Shown here piece by piece: positions 42,855 to 53,759 of a stretch of 64,000 bases of DNA. This stretch comes from Brachycybe producta (taxonomy: Eukaryota; Arthropoda; Diplopoda; Playtdesmida; Andrognathidae): NCBI GenBank assembly GCA_036925085.1, contig JAUPFP010000001.1, positions 5,869,722 to 5,933,721 on the forward strand, written 5' to 3'. The notes below the pieces were generated by a model that had not been told where the DNA came from, did no database searches, and worked only from the letters and a program-made list of their open reading frames with translations. Every line of letters starts with the position of its first letter. Position 1 is the first letter of the stretch. The position numbers and the translations under genes are program-made.

Positions 42855-44312
42855 CTAAGAGGTGGTTGACCTATTACAGTTGCCTGGGACGTCCCGTACA
42901 GTGTACAGTGGCGCCACTATGTCTTGAGTCTTTTCGCTCTCCACGTGGTTTTGGGGTTTCTTCGTTTTTATGTTACTTAACTGAAACTTTTTCAGTTTAA
43001 ACGCGTATTTCTTGGTTTTTGTCTCGGTTGGGCAAGTTTTTATTGGTTCTGGGACGACTTCTGTCTTTTTTACGTTTATTGTTTCCTTTGGGGTTTTCAT
43101 TTCAATAATAGGACGAAATTCTTTTTCATTAACGTCGTCTGTTTCCAGCTCACTCACATAACCCACAAAATCATCTTCATCCTCGTAATTTTCTCCGAAT
43201 AACGGTTTGACATTGCTAATACAGGTAAGGGCACTGGGTTTACACTATTTTCTCTTGTCTCTGTGACATTAGCGACTTCTTGCGTGCATTCTAGTGCGTT
43301 ATTGGGTTCTTCGTAATATGCTGGGGCTGTCCCAATCCAAAGCCCTTCGTTTGGGGTTGAGGTTGTCTTCATCTCTTGGTAGACTAGGAAGTATTTCTTG
43401 GGAGTGTAGGTGCGCGATCACATCTATCTTGTTAACTCCCCCTTTTTCTCGATCACCTGTCCTCAGGTGTGATTCTATTTGTAGCTTTATGTTGACTACA
43501 TTTACAGAATCTTTGACGTACTTTCCGTGATGATTTTGAAATCCTAGGAGGAACACGTTGGATAATTTGTCTTACTATCGTGTAGCCTAACCTCCATGCT
43601 GAAAGGAACTTTTTAGCCTGTCCTGGTCTAACTCGGGTTCCTAACCATCACTATCACTGATCTGATACTGGTACGGAGCTCGATGATGTTGGTTGAAATA
43701 CTTTTTCCTCATGTGCTTTTTGTAGATTCCAGTTTGCCAACCGTTGATCTTAGAAATCCTCAGGGGTCTCTGCCTCCTTTTCGACTGGAAAAAACTGGAC
43801 ACTGGTAAATTATTGTATGGTGTGAACTTGGTCGATCCATGGACTGAGTTATTATAGGAACTCACTGCATGATGACTGGCCAAATCTTTCTGATTTTTAC
43901 CAGGTGTTAAGTACTTGACCATTTTCATTATCGTCTGGTTGGTTCTCTTGGCTAATCTGGCCGTTGTTTTTCAATGCTCTCAAATTCTGTCAAAATTCTA
44001 TCGGTGATCAAAATCTTTGGCGTGGCAACTGCAAACAGCTCGGTCTTCATGAAGTTTTGTACTACTTTCACTGTTTGTGACTTCGTAGCTTTCGCGATGC
44101 AGAACCACGTAGCGTAGTAAGCATTCAGAGGGATGAACACCACAAGCATTGATAGTTCTGTGTGAATCACCAAGTGCCACACAAATATGTAACATGGCTA
44201 GTCTTCTCCCAAATCGTTTCTGTTGGGACTGTACGGTCCCAGACGACTTTGCGACCTGCCGGGTGATCCAGGTATGCTCATAGACTTGGATGTGCAGCCT
44301 CTCTTGCTGCAC
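42855..44312 (-). pseudogene. Ty3/gypsy-like integrase and pol C-terminus, joined to a gag-like start
   Basis: From 44312 the minus strand begins with a Ser/Pro/Arg-rich lead ('SIPGSPGRSQSRLGPYSPNR') and passes within about 100 bp into an integrase core: 'TELSMLVVFI', then 'NFMKTELFAVATPKILITDR' (third-strand and second aspartate block, about 44070-44000), then 'YNNSVHGSTKFTPYN' (about 43850-43800). A gypsy-type C-terminus follows ('RVRPGQAKKFLSAWRLGYT', about 43645-43590) and an acidic tail ('FVGYVSELETDDVNEKE') to 42855. Protease, RT and RNase H are missing between the lead and the integrase, so this is an internally deleted copy. Frameshifts are present. Confidence 0.7.
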
Positions 44313-44639
44313 CTCCAGTTATATGGGGTTGGAACCGGGCTACTGGGCATGTCGTTTCTTTGTTTCCATTTTTACGGGTCTCCCTGTTCCATAATTTAAA
44401 GGGAAAACGATGTTGCTACACCTCCCAGAGGTGTTCCCAAGTAAAGAGACACTGATTGAAAATATATCTGCTTTTACTGCTTAAAGCGATATACTTAAAA
44501 AGCGATACATAAAAGTATTGCTGATTTGTAAGTGGATCCTCAACTGTTGAGAAGAGGTATCCACTGACTGGAATCTTGTGTCTCCAAATACTACTTTGGG
44601 GAAAGGAGGAAAAACTTTTCTTCAACTTGTGCCTTCCGT

Positions 44640-44966
44640 CTTCACGAGAGTACCTCGAATGCCTGTTTTGTTACTTTAGCCCTTGGGAGGGGCGACTGGT
44701 GACCAGGGATCACCCATAGGTCAGACTGACCAATGGTGATATCTGGTCCAAAAATGTCATTATTTGGAACCTATTTCTCAGAATCGTGTGAATAATTCCG
44801 AAGAAATGATTCCGGAGGAAAAAGGCCGTTTCCTTTGTATAATTGCTTACCGATGTCACAGTCGGTGAAACTCTTCTCTTTGTGACACCTGTTTGGGGCA
44901 CCAGGGGGGCGGCAAGCTCAAATAGGTGTGGTAAATGATACCCGACAGATGTGCTGGGGTGTCACA
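44640..44966. mobile_element. part of an LTR distantly related to LTR-B
   Basis: 'cccttgggaggggcgactggtgacc' (about 44678) and the end 'gctggggtgtcacaca' followed by 'cctccctttgacggaggc' parallel the LTR-B end and its polypurine tract at 39981-40015. The left boundary could not be fixed. Between it and 44312 lies a probable leader of the deleted element. Confidence 0.4.
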
Positions 44967-44979
44967 CACCTCCCTTTGA

Positions 44980-45690
44980 CGGAGGCCTGTCCGTGAGCCT
45001 TTAATTAAATTTTGTTAATTAAAGCCCCCTTTTTGCCAGTTCAATAGGTATAAAAGTCCCCGGGACTTCCCACTTGGTCCGACTGTCCATGATACTTAAT
45101 AGAAACTCGATCATGCACGCCAGGCAACCTACCACAGTTAGAGAAACACACATACATTCTTTACCAAGTCGTAAAAAATACATTACAATACAATTACAAC
45201 ATCAACACTCGCCGATTGATCTTTACATAAGTTGCAGTATGTTTCAACATTAGTCTAGTTACTTGATACACTAATAAATAGCAGTGATGCTTGAACATGC
45301 AGGATAACTGCTTCTTTTTACTCTAATTACAAATAACAAGACTCAAAAAAAAATTCCAATTTCTCTTTTAGCAGGCATAACAAAAGCTAAAAAAAAAGAT
45401 GCAAATTCAATCGTGGTTAATAGTTCTACTCAATTATGCATGCGTTAATCTACTTCCTGTGAATGATACTAATGCTAGGATACTTCGGTACTGGCATTGA
45501 CATCCTTCATTCACTTTCATTTTCCGGGCCCTAGCCCCATCTGGGCTTGATGCATGGAGGGGTCTCCTCCATTTCCTGGTTAACTTCAGAGTCCTCCAAC
45601 TTTCCGTCTGGTGATGGATGGCCTTCCTTTCCTTTGAAAAAAAAACAATTCATAATGGTATTAATTTACACTATTCTATTATGTTGTTAG
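44980..45690. other. AT-rich stretch without features
   Basis: No gene or clear repeat seen. It may be the interior of a decayed retroelement lying to the right of the LTR-B-like remnant. Confidence 0.4.
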
Positions 45691-45723
45691 CTTCATTTAT
45701 TTCTAATTATTAAAAATTTTTCT

Positions 45724-46032
45724 TCATTCGGCCAAATGGGTGTCATATATGGCACAATTCTGTAATGGGCCTGCACCTCGTCCAGGCGGTTCACCATTTT
45801 GTAACATGGCTGGCCCCTGTTGTCCATGCTGTTGCTGTCTGCTTTGTTTATCCCTTTGCTGGATGGCTGGTCCTGTACCAGCCAGTTGAATCCGGGTTGT
45901 GTGACGCTCCACACTCCCCAAGCTCGTGCTCTTTGACCTACTGGGTGATCCAGGTCGACTCGACTCGCCTCCACTCCAGTTTGGAGTAGGACTCCCTGGC
46001 ATGTCCATCTGTGTTGGGTTCCGAGTGTACAA
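45724..46032 (-). pseudogene. Ser/Pro/Arg-rich gag-lead fragment, copy 2
   Basis: The minus-strand frame contains 'MPGSPTPNWSGGESSRPGSP', then 'SRSKSTSLGSVERHTTRIQL', 'AGTGPAIQQRDKQSRQ' and a Gln-rich end. It aligns with the frames at 47923-47657 and 44312-44200: M-P-x-S-P-x-P-T, then R-P-G-S-P-S-R, then S-V/A-E-R-x-T, then A-G-x-G-P-A. I infer the N-terminus of gag in a retroelement family; no other domain supports it. Confidence 0.45.
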
Positions 46033-46184
46033 GACTCTAAAGTTTCGACGTTTTAAAGAAAAAGTGACGACTCAGAAAGACTTCTTTTTCCTATACTAAC
46101 TTGTTTATTTTAGGTTACTCGATACATAATAAGCAGAGATGTGATTTATGTGCCAAAAAACACAAATATGTAGGTTTTATGTGC

Positions 46185-47640
46185 CTAAAAAGACCCAATA
46201 TATGTGATAGCATATGTGCTTTTAAATAGGAAAAAATTAATGTCAAAATTGTAATTAATCACATTAAGCATTTCAATATTACTTGGAATTAGTCTGCGTC
46301 GACGATCAGTTAGGATGCATTTATAAATTGAAAATGATCTTTCAACATCCACTGAAACTAATGGAGCAAAGGCGGTCTTTAGTCGATGTTCGAGATTATT
46401 TGTAGTAAACAAAACCAAGTCTGGATTTTTACTTAGGCTGTCCTCAAGCTTCTGTAATGCGAATCCTCCAAGTTTGGTCCTTGCTTCGTTGAGAAGTTGC
46501 AGTTGTTCACTCAATGGTATCGATAGTGTTTGCAGTTTCTTTATTATGTCAAGTAGAAAATGATATTCATTCAATTTGAAAAGTTTGTTTTGCAATTGCT
46601 CACATTCAACAGTGTGTTTAGCATCCTTAATTGCCTTATAATCGTTTGCCAGCCCATTTACAAAATTTTGCACCTTCTCAAAGTTATCCAAATAGAAAAG
46701 TGTGCACTGTTCAGCCATGACCCCCATCTTGTGACCACAGTCCTTGGTGGAAGAGCCAATCCCGTTTCCTCCCGAAACAACTGTTGCCGATATGCAGACT
46801 TCACAAGACTTTTTTTCATGGCTGCAAGAAATGAATCTACCATGGTGTGCTCGTCACGAATTGCTTCACAAACACGATGTAAAGAATGTGCAATGCATGT
46901 CACATGCTGCATATTTCATCAACATATATTATGCTTGATCTGTTAAAACAAGCAACATGTTTTCATATTGCACTAGATTTGGCCACTATAAATGACATGC
47001 ATTATTAAAAGCTTGTGAAACAGTGACATGGTTGGTTTTTTCCAAAAATACTGATGATAGCAACATTGGTTTGGCAGCTTTTCCATGAAGAGGTGCAACA
47101 AGAATATTTAAGACAAATCGTGTTTCGACGTCAGTTGTTTCGTCAATAACAAAGTAAACTGGGATGTTCACCAATTTCCCTTCTTACATTCTCGATTGAT
47201 TTGTCATAGAGTGGCTTCACATAATTGTTCTGTAAGGTGCATCTATCAGGAATTGGTCTCTTCATGTATTTGTTCGCACATGTTTTTCAGCAATGGGTGA
47301 TTGATCTTTGTCAGGACTCAGTGGTATGTAAGCTTTAATGAATGCACGCACGTTCCAAATTGAATTGCGTAGTCCCCTCTGTCTTCTTGGCAGTTGTAAA
47401 GGCATTCAACAGCAGATTTTGTCGTGATGTTTTTTCATCAAGCGTGGCCTGATTCATGTGCTTTTGGGTCCTCATGTGCTGGGCAACTTGACTAGCACCA
47501 TGCTTTTCGTCGTAAGCAATAGTCACCATGCATAAATTGCAAGACAATTTCCGGCCATCTGTTTCAAGGCATTTCTGTTGGGCTGCAACCTTGTGCAGTT
47601 TTGCTGATAGAGAATTCTTTACTTTCAGCATTACAAGCGA
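46185..47640 (-). pseudogene. hAT transposase with BED-type finger, CGGBP1-related
   Basis: Minus-strand order: a BED-like zinc finger ('CNLCMVTIAYDEK' then 'QHMRTQKHM', i.e. C-x2-C and H-x4-H; about 47560-47460), 'VYFVIDETTDVETRFVLNIL' (about 47155-47095, first catalytic aspartate block), 'VTCIAHSLHRVCEAIRDEH' (about 46905-46850, the C/H block), 'VVTRWGSWLNSAH' (about 46740), and the C-terminal dimerisation block ('SVDVERSFSIYKCILTDRRR', about 46360-46300). A frameshift near 46715 splits two frames and stops interrupt the middle. The finger and spacing resemble CGGBP1, a vertebrate protein derived from such transposases. It sits between two gag-lead fragments. TIRs were not identified. Confidence 0.8.
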
Positions 47641-47656
47641 TAAGCAAGTGAAGATA

Positions 47657-47923
47657 TTAAGATAAGCAATTGAAGATTGTAGTATGCCTGGACCGGCTTT
47701 GACTGTCTGTTTCTTTTGTGGCTGGTCCCAGACCAGCCGGTTGAGTCGATATGGTACGCCGCTCCGCACTTCTAGAACTCAGTCTTGGTATCCTGCTGGG
47801 TGATCCAGGTCGACTTGATGACCTGTATGCACGGCCCTTGGTCGCACCTTCGTTGCGTGTAGGAGTCGGACTCCTCGGCATGATGTCTGTTCGACTGACC
47901 ACTTGAAAATATTCTAAGTCCAA
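47657..47923 (-). pseudogene. Ser/Pro/Arg-rich gag-lead fragment, copy 3
   Basis: Minus-strand frame with 'MPRSPTPTRNEGATKGR', 'SSRPGSPSRIPRLSSRSAER' and 'STQPAGLGPATKETDSQSRS'. Homologous to the frame at 45724-46032. Truncated at the left by the hAT sequence that begins at about 47650. Confidence 0.45.
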
Positions 47924-48006
47924 AAACGAATTCTGACTTAGAATATTTCAATATTGATATCTTAAACTTCCATTAATCAACAAGAATCAGCACTGTTCGA
48001 AATTTG

Positions 48007-48611
48007 GCTGGCTAAATGGTGGAATATTCCAATTTGAGTGCCACATGTGGCATTTTGTTGGCCAAATGGTGGAATATTTCCAATATCTGTGCCACATGTG
48101 GCATTTGGTTGGCCAAATGGTGTAATATTTCCAATATCTGTGCCATATGTGGCATTTGGTTAGCCAAATGGTGTAATATTTCCAATATCTGTGCCATATG
48201 TGGCATTTGGTTGGCCAAATGGTGTAATATTTCCAATATCTGTGCCATATGTGGCATCTGGTTGGCTAAATGGTGGAATATTCCCAATAATTGTGGCATT
48301 TTCCTGGCCAAATGGTGGAATATTCCCAATATCTTTATCATATGTGGCATCTGGTTGGCTAAATGGTGGAATATTCCCAATATCTTTATCATATGTGGCA
48401 TCTGGTTGGCTAAATGGTGGAATATTCCCAATATCTGTGGCATTTGGTTGGCCAAATGGTAGAATATTCCCAATGTCTGTGCCACATGTGGCATTTGGTT
48501 GGCCAAATGGTAGAATATTCCCAATGTCTGTGCCACATGTGGCATCTAGTTGGCCAAATGGTGGAATATTCCCAGTATTTTTGCCATATGTGGCATCTAG
48601 TTGGCTAAATT
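48007..48611. repeat. 51-bp minisatellite, about 12 units
   Basis: Unit of the form 'ggccaaatggtggaatattt' plus 'ccaatatctgtgccatatgtggcatttggtt', with starts at 48061, 48112, 48163, 48214 and so on; a few units are shortened by one internal block. Because 51 is a multiple of 3 and the unit has no stop, long frames stay open on both strands (about 140-177 codons). These are repeat artefacts unless transcription is shown. Each unit carries the palindrome CCACATGTGG or CCATATGTGG. Confidence 0.9.
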
Positions 48612-48619
48612 GTTAAGTA

Positions 48620-48938
48620 CTTCTGTTTGAGTGGCATTTGGATGGAAAAATGCTAGAATATGTATTTGAGTGCCACAAATTACACATTAATTCAGATATA
48701 AAAAAAACAATTGTTTAAAGTAATTATGGATGATAATTCAGTTGCATTTGTATCCAAAAATTGAAATAAGTATTTATTATATAACATATTTATTTTGATA
48801 ATACTTGTAACATAAAATGAAATTACAATAGAACAAATACGAAGACATTACAATCTTGATTACAATATTAAAAGAAATACAAGATTGAAAAAGAAATTTA
48901 TACAACAGTAAAATATTAAAAATTTGTTAAAAAAGGAA
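48620..48938. other. AT-rich stretch between minisatellite and SET pseudogene
   Basis: No feature seen. It follows the stop of the SET pseudogene on the minus strand and would be its 3' flank. Confidence 0.4.
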
Positions 48939-51900
48939 TTAATTTTTTAGCAATGGGTTACATTTCAATTCTGTCAGTGTCGGTTTTTCTCCTAAGATGT
49001 AATCAAATCGTAGCTCCGTTCCTGGAGGAATGTCACTAGAAGAAAAGAAAACAATGTTAGGAACGTCATTTATAACAATTTTTTTCCGACGGATTAAGCT
49101 TTGAATGATGAATTAGGCACCCAAAGGTAAGGTGCCATCGTCATTAGTTGCATCAATACAAGGCTGCTTTCTATTGTGTTTAAAAATAATTATAACATAT
49201 CTTTTTTAGCCTTGGATATCGTCTCTAGGCCTTAGTTCCGGTTTGCAAATGTCCATAGGATGCAGTTATTGGAGATCCTATAAATACAAAACATTTTTAG
49301 TTATTAAAACATCATTTTCCAACTAAAAATACCTTTTGGAAAAAACATTGTTGTAAAACCCCCCCAGCCATGTGATTCCCCAATCACTAGTGTAACGACC
49401 CGACTTGGTCGCTACAATGACCTACGGTAAATTTCGTTTACTTACCGCTGTTGACCCTCCTTGGGACGGGTCGAAGCGCTGGCCAGCCCTCCTCTTGCAC
49501 CCGTCCGTGCCACGGGTAGCGCCGATCGGAGGATCCTCCCCGCCGCAAGTCGACGGACGAATGACCGCCGAACAAGACGAGGAATCCACGGCAAATCCCC
49601 GCTGGATCTTACCGTGGATAAACCGCGCGCGACGCTCCGGCCGACAAGACGTAGAACATGCCGGACAGGACGGTGGTGGTGACGGTGAAACTCCCCACCG
49701 GAAACCCCACCCTCCACGCGGTAACTACCCCAGTTATAAATAAAGACACGGACACAGTGGTGGGAGTGAAAAATAAATATGATTTATTCACAAAGAATAA
49801 ATAATAAAACACTCACTATTAAGAGATGCAACAATTGATGAATCTCCTGGCTAATTCAGACAGGAGAAAGAGAGGTCATTCACCTCTATCCACAAACAAA
49901 GGAGAAGATGAATGGTGGCCATCTTGGCCACCTGTTGAAATAGATGAGAGCAACAATCACCTGCACACAGCATAAGGGTTCTCTTTCCACTGTCCAGATA
50001 TAATGGCCGCCGCCATAAATATCACCCCAGGCTGCTCCACCTGGGGGAGGACAGGGACCCTTGCTGGTCATTTTGTCGTCTGCCTGGCAACCAATACAAG
50101 TGCCTAGCAGACGACATGGGAATTTAGTTCTGCTCCAAAAGGAGCAGAACTGGGTCGTCACACTAGGCCTGGCCAGTTTTTGTTTTTCATCTTAGTCATT
50201 GATAGTTTAAGTGTCCTGGTCATCTCGAACCTAAAAAATAATTGAACAGTTTAACTATTTTATCCGCAATAAAACTTACTCTACAGCAAATAACATACTT
50301 TTGGTACAAATGACCATCTGCAATGAAGAAATGTCATCACTATTCCAGTTTCTTCGCCTCCATTCTTTGATGTATTTGTCGTCTGTAGGTGTGTGTTGTC
50401 TGCATTGAAAGCTGAAATATATTTAAAACATTTTGTTAATGATTTTGTTTTTAAAAAAATAACATTTGCCAACTGACATGGTGGAGTTCAGTAGTTTTGA
50501 TCGTTTTGTCTTGCTGGTAGTCCCATTTGTTGTGAATGGTACGAATATTTTCTACTGATAGTTCGTAACCATACTTTGCCTCAACTGACTTCACATCTAA
50601 GGGATCAAAATCGCCCTCAGTAGTGCACTTTACGGCCTAAATGAGTAAATTATTACAAAAATGTCAGTGTTTAATAAATAAAACTTACCAGTCAAGAAGT
50701 ATGGTGGCGTCAACACTTTTTCGATTGGAATGACTGTCAACATTGGTTTTGATGGTTTTTGTCTTTTTTTTTTGTCTTGTCATTTGGAAGTCGTCTGTTG
50801 AGTCTGTAGATGAGTCGTCATTTTTGCTTCTTTTTTTGGCAGGCTGTTTTTCTGGTTTTTGTATTTTTGCCTGAAATGTAAAAAGGATTTTATTATTAAA
50901 ATGCTAACAGTGGTGCAAATTACCCATTATGGAAGAAATAAGTTCTCCCCTGCACACCACCTCCGTTGTTCCAACGCGATAGTTGGTAGTTGCCATGGAC
51001 TCCTGGTGGGAGATGCTTTTGCACACCTCTTCCTGGCATGTTACTGATAGTTCTTGCGCTTTAGTCTGCAGTGTAGTTTGGCATTGTGTTGCACTGGTTT
51101 TGTAGCCAAAACTCTCTGGAAAATACAAACATAAAATACAAAATTACTCAAAATAACTCAGAACATAATTTCCAAAAAAAAGAACTTACCATAGCACTTG
51201 CTGCGAAGCGTTTGTTACATTTCCAGCAGCTCAAAAAAATATTTTTTCTCTTCCTGGTCTACATGTTTTCAAACATATGACAGGTAATCTTTAAAATCGT
51301 CATGTTCTTCGTCTGTTAGTGCAAACCCAGCACTGCACGTTCCCGATGTTTTTGTGCTCTTCAACCTGCAAAGTTAGATCAAAATGTTATGTAAATTAGT
51401 TATTTAAATGTGCAGTTTGATTTCTAGTTGGAATTAATTATTCTCACATGTATCACCCAAGTGTTTCTGTTTGAATCTTTTTTGGCACACAAAAACTCTT
51501 AACTTGAGATTACAGGCAACCCCAGGACATTGTGCCATTAAACAAATGCGTGCAATCATATATCTATAAAAACCATAAAAGTTAATTGCAAAAAAGTTTT
51601 TCTTTTGAACTTGTAATGTTTGATTCATACCTCACTATCAGCATGTATTTGTTCACCTGCATATGGCCACCTTTTTAAAATGTGCCAATTGCATCTTTGA
51701 AAGTTTTTCAGGCCTTCTCATCTTTTAAAAGTCCCTGTTGTCTTTTCTGGAGTTGGAACACAATCATCCAGGACAGCAGCGTTAAACTTTTTTTTCGACA
51801 TTTCTTGCTGCTATTGTTTTGCGCTTGTTCTCGCGTCATTTTCATTAAGTCTTTTAGGTGTCTAACGTCGTCCAAGAGTTGCCGATCTAAAATATGTATT

Positions 51901-52535
51901 GCAATTAAATGTTGTTAATCAAAAGGTGCATTAGTATATTTTTTCTACCTTCATTTTTTCAAGTTTGTTGCCAAAATCAGGAAGTCACAATATAAAGTTA
52001 TTGATGTGTAAAAACTTTTCATTGCATCTGATGTTACCTGATATAAATGGAAAAAATGGTAAATGGAACTGTAATTTGTAACTAACATAATAAACTTAAT
52101 GAACTTACATGTTTCCGCATGCGGTATGAGTATTTGTGTGTCCGGTTTTTTAAATGGTGTCGCGTTGATTGTCTACAAATTTCACTTTAGTTCGTCTGTG
52201 ACCTGCAAGGTGGATAAAAAAGTACATTTAAATAACTTGCCACATTTTCAATTTAGATGAGTTACTCACTTGCATCTTTGGTTTGACCTGACCATACTGT
52301 TGAATGTTTGCCACCACTTATAGAAGTTGAGGGTGCTCCAGACATATCTGTCAGTGTTTGAGTTTTGTAGGTCTTTTTCTTCTAAAAAAAATTAAGTTAA
52401 ATCATTTCTATGAAAACCTGATATGACATACAAAAATAATTAAGTACTGACATTTCCTTTCGCCATTGTCTCTGACACTCCTCCAGTGCTAGACGAGGCT
52501 TTAACTATAAATGGATCTTTTAACATTTCCAACAT
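48939..52535 (-). pseudogene. KMT5A-like: multi-exon gene with KMT5A-like SET domain, decayed and LTR-interrupted
   Basis: Minus strand, about 13 exons with GT-AG borders: 52535-52452, 52381-52270, 52202-52109, 52037-51949, 51886-51631, 51563-51448, 51365-51190, 51115-50924, 50870-50689, 50636-50478, 50411-50280, 50230-49333 (LTR inside) and 49277-48939. The last two encode a SET domain of the KMT5A (H4K20 methyltransferase) kind: 'GLVIGESHGWGGFTTMFFPK', 'CIDATNDDGTL', 'HHSKLNPS' (for the family's N-H-S, where N binds the cofactor; here H), and 'DIPPGTELRFDY'. Upstream exons are charged and unfamiliar. Exons 1-2 and 11-12 join in frame; exons 3, 4, 5, 7 and 13 carry stops or frameshifts. I infer a once-expressed gene or gene-family member now dead. 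Gene-level boundaries at the 5' end are tentative. Confidence 0.75.
49391..50162. mobile_element. LTR-A, intact solo LTR inside the SET exon
   Basis: Starts TGTAACGACCCGACTTGG and ends CTGGGTCGTCACA, flanked by the perfect 4-bp duplication CTAG (49387-49390 and 50163-50166). 772 bp. It contains AATAAA words near 49739 and 49771, suggesting transcription on the plus strand, and a 'ccaggctgctccacctgggg' block near the 3' end. No internal domain or second LTR is adjacent, so it arose by LTR-LTR recombination. Removing it and one CTAG restores a continuous frame across the insertion site in the SET exon. Confidence 0.92.
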
Positions 52536-52589
52536 AGTAAAAGTCTAATATTGAAGTCAATATTGAAGTTAAATGAAATTTACATATAA

Positions 52590-52619
52590 AAATGATATAT
52601 ATATATATATATATATATC
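52590..52619. repeat. AT dinucleotide microsatellite
   Basis: About ten 'ta' repeats between the SET pseudogene and the second piggyBac fragment. Confidence 0.85.
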
Positions 52620-53110
52620 CAAGATCTGGCTCACCACTTATGCAAATTTTATCAGTGCCACTTAGAAAAAATGTTGTAGCCCCATTTGTGAGGCATCTAT
52701 GGGTTATATTGTTTCAAGGAGATACATCCTTTGAATGGGACAATCTGCTCATCAACACACAGTTCTTCTAAATGAATCAATGAAAGTCGATCTAGCAACA
52801 TGTTAATAAATGGGCAAAGTTTATGTAATTTATCATGCCCAGGTTGTCCTTTTTCGATGAAAATTTTGTCAAAACGATTCACTCCCATTAGTTGAAACTA
52901 AAGGGTAACCTATTGCTGCCCTCCAATAGTCTCTTGTTGAACGCACTTGAACAAATGACATAAATGGACAAGCCTATGAATTGTTCGATTTCTTCTTCTG
53001 ATAGTTGAAGAGGTTTTTCTGGTCTTTTCTTGAACCCGAATACAACTGTGAATGTTCAACAATGTGCTTGATGACAGACTTCAGAAAAAGAAAGCAAAAA
53101 AATTGAAAAG
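52620..53110 (-). pseudogene. piggyBac transposase fragment 2
   Basis: Minus strand: 'STRDYWRAAIGYP' (about 52950-52910), 'HDKLHKLCPFINMLLDRLS' (about 52840-52780) and 'LEELCVDEQIVPFKG' (about 52770-52730), followed by 'SLKQYNP' and 'PHKWGY'. These are the PGBD catalytic-core words; 'C-V-D-E-Q' holds the second aspartate. It differs from the 27-32 kb copy, so it is a separate insertion. At least one frameshift (near 52890) and several stops. No ends identified. Confidence 0.8.
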
Positions 53111-53514
53111 GAGTTTCAAGATTACGAACAACATCTGGTAGACTACTATCTCCTTTGAATTCTGTTATTTTCAGGAAGTTTTCTTTTTCTGTCTCCTATG
53201 CTTTCACGTGGAACATATTCTTCATCTTGATCCTCATCAGACAATTGTTCATCTTCACTTCAATTAGAATAAGGGACATTCATAACACCCTTTGCCTTTT
53301 GATTGGTAGAAACGGGAAGGATTCATTAATGAGAAAAATATATAAAAAGTTACCCAAATGATGTAGGTGATCAGTTACAAAAAAATTTCTCTAAATGAAT
53401 GTAGTTTTAAATTTCAATGTCAAATATCGACATATAATATCCAAATTGTTGTAGTTAAAGTTTTAGTTATTTTCAAAGGTTGGATAAGATATGACATGAC
53501 TTGCCCTGCAGTGA
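53110..53514. other. unassigned stretch
   Basis: AT-rich with no recognised feature; possibly the N-terminal end of the adjacent piggyBac remnant. Confidence 0.35.
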
Positions 53515-53759
53515 TACAGAAAGAACGAAATAAAGAACCAAGAGATGAGCATCATATGGTGACCATCTTGGCCACCAGCAGCAAAACAGGAACACACATC
53601 CACTCTATTCAGGGTCTCTCCCGGTTGCTCCACCTGGGGGAGGACAGTGACCCTTGCTGGCCTTTCTGTTGTCTGCCGGGCAGCCTACAATAGGCACCTA
53701 GCAGATGACACCAGGATTTATCTCGCTCCTAATAAAAGGAGCAAAACTAGGTCGTCACA
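53515..53759. mobile_element. LTR-A, 3' fragment
   Basis: 'gtgaccatcttggccacc', 'ggttgctccacctgggggag' and the end 'ggagcaaaactaggtcgtcaca' match the last third of the LTR at 49391-50162. The left side is truncated. Confidence 0.75.

Noticed and set aside
48012..48545. 177-codon minus-strand open frame (and 148-codon plus-strand frame)
   Set aside because: Created by a 51-bp repeat without stops; no start context, motif or splice signal.
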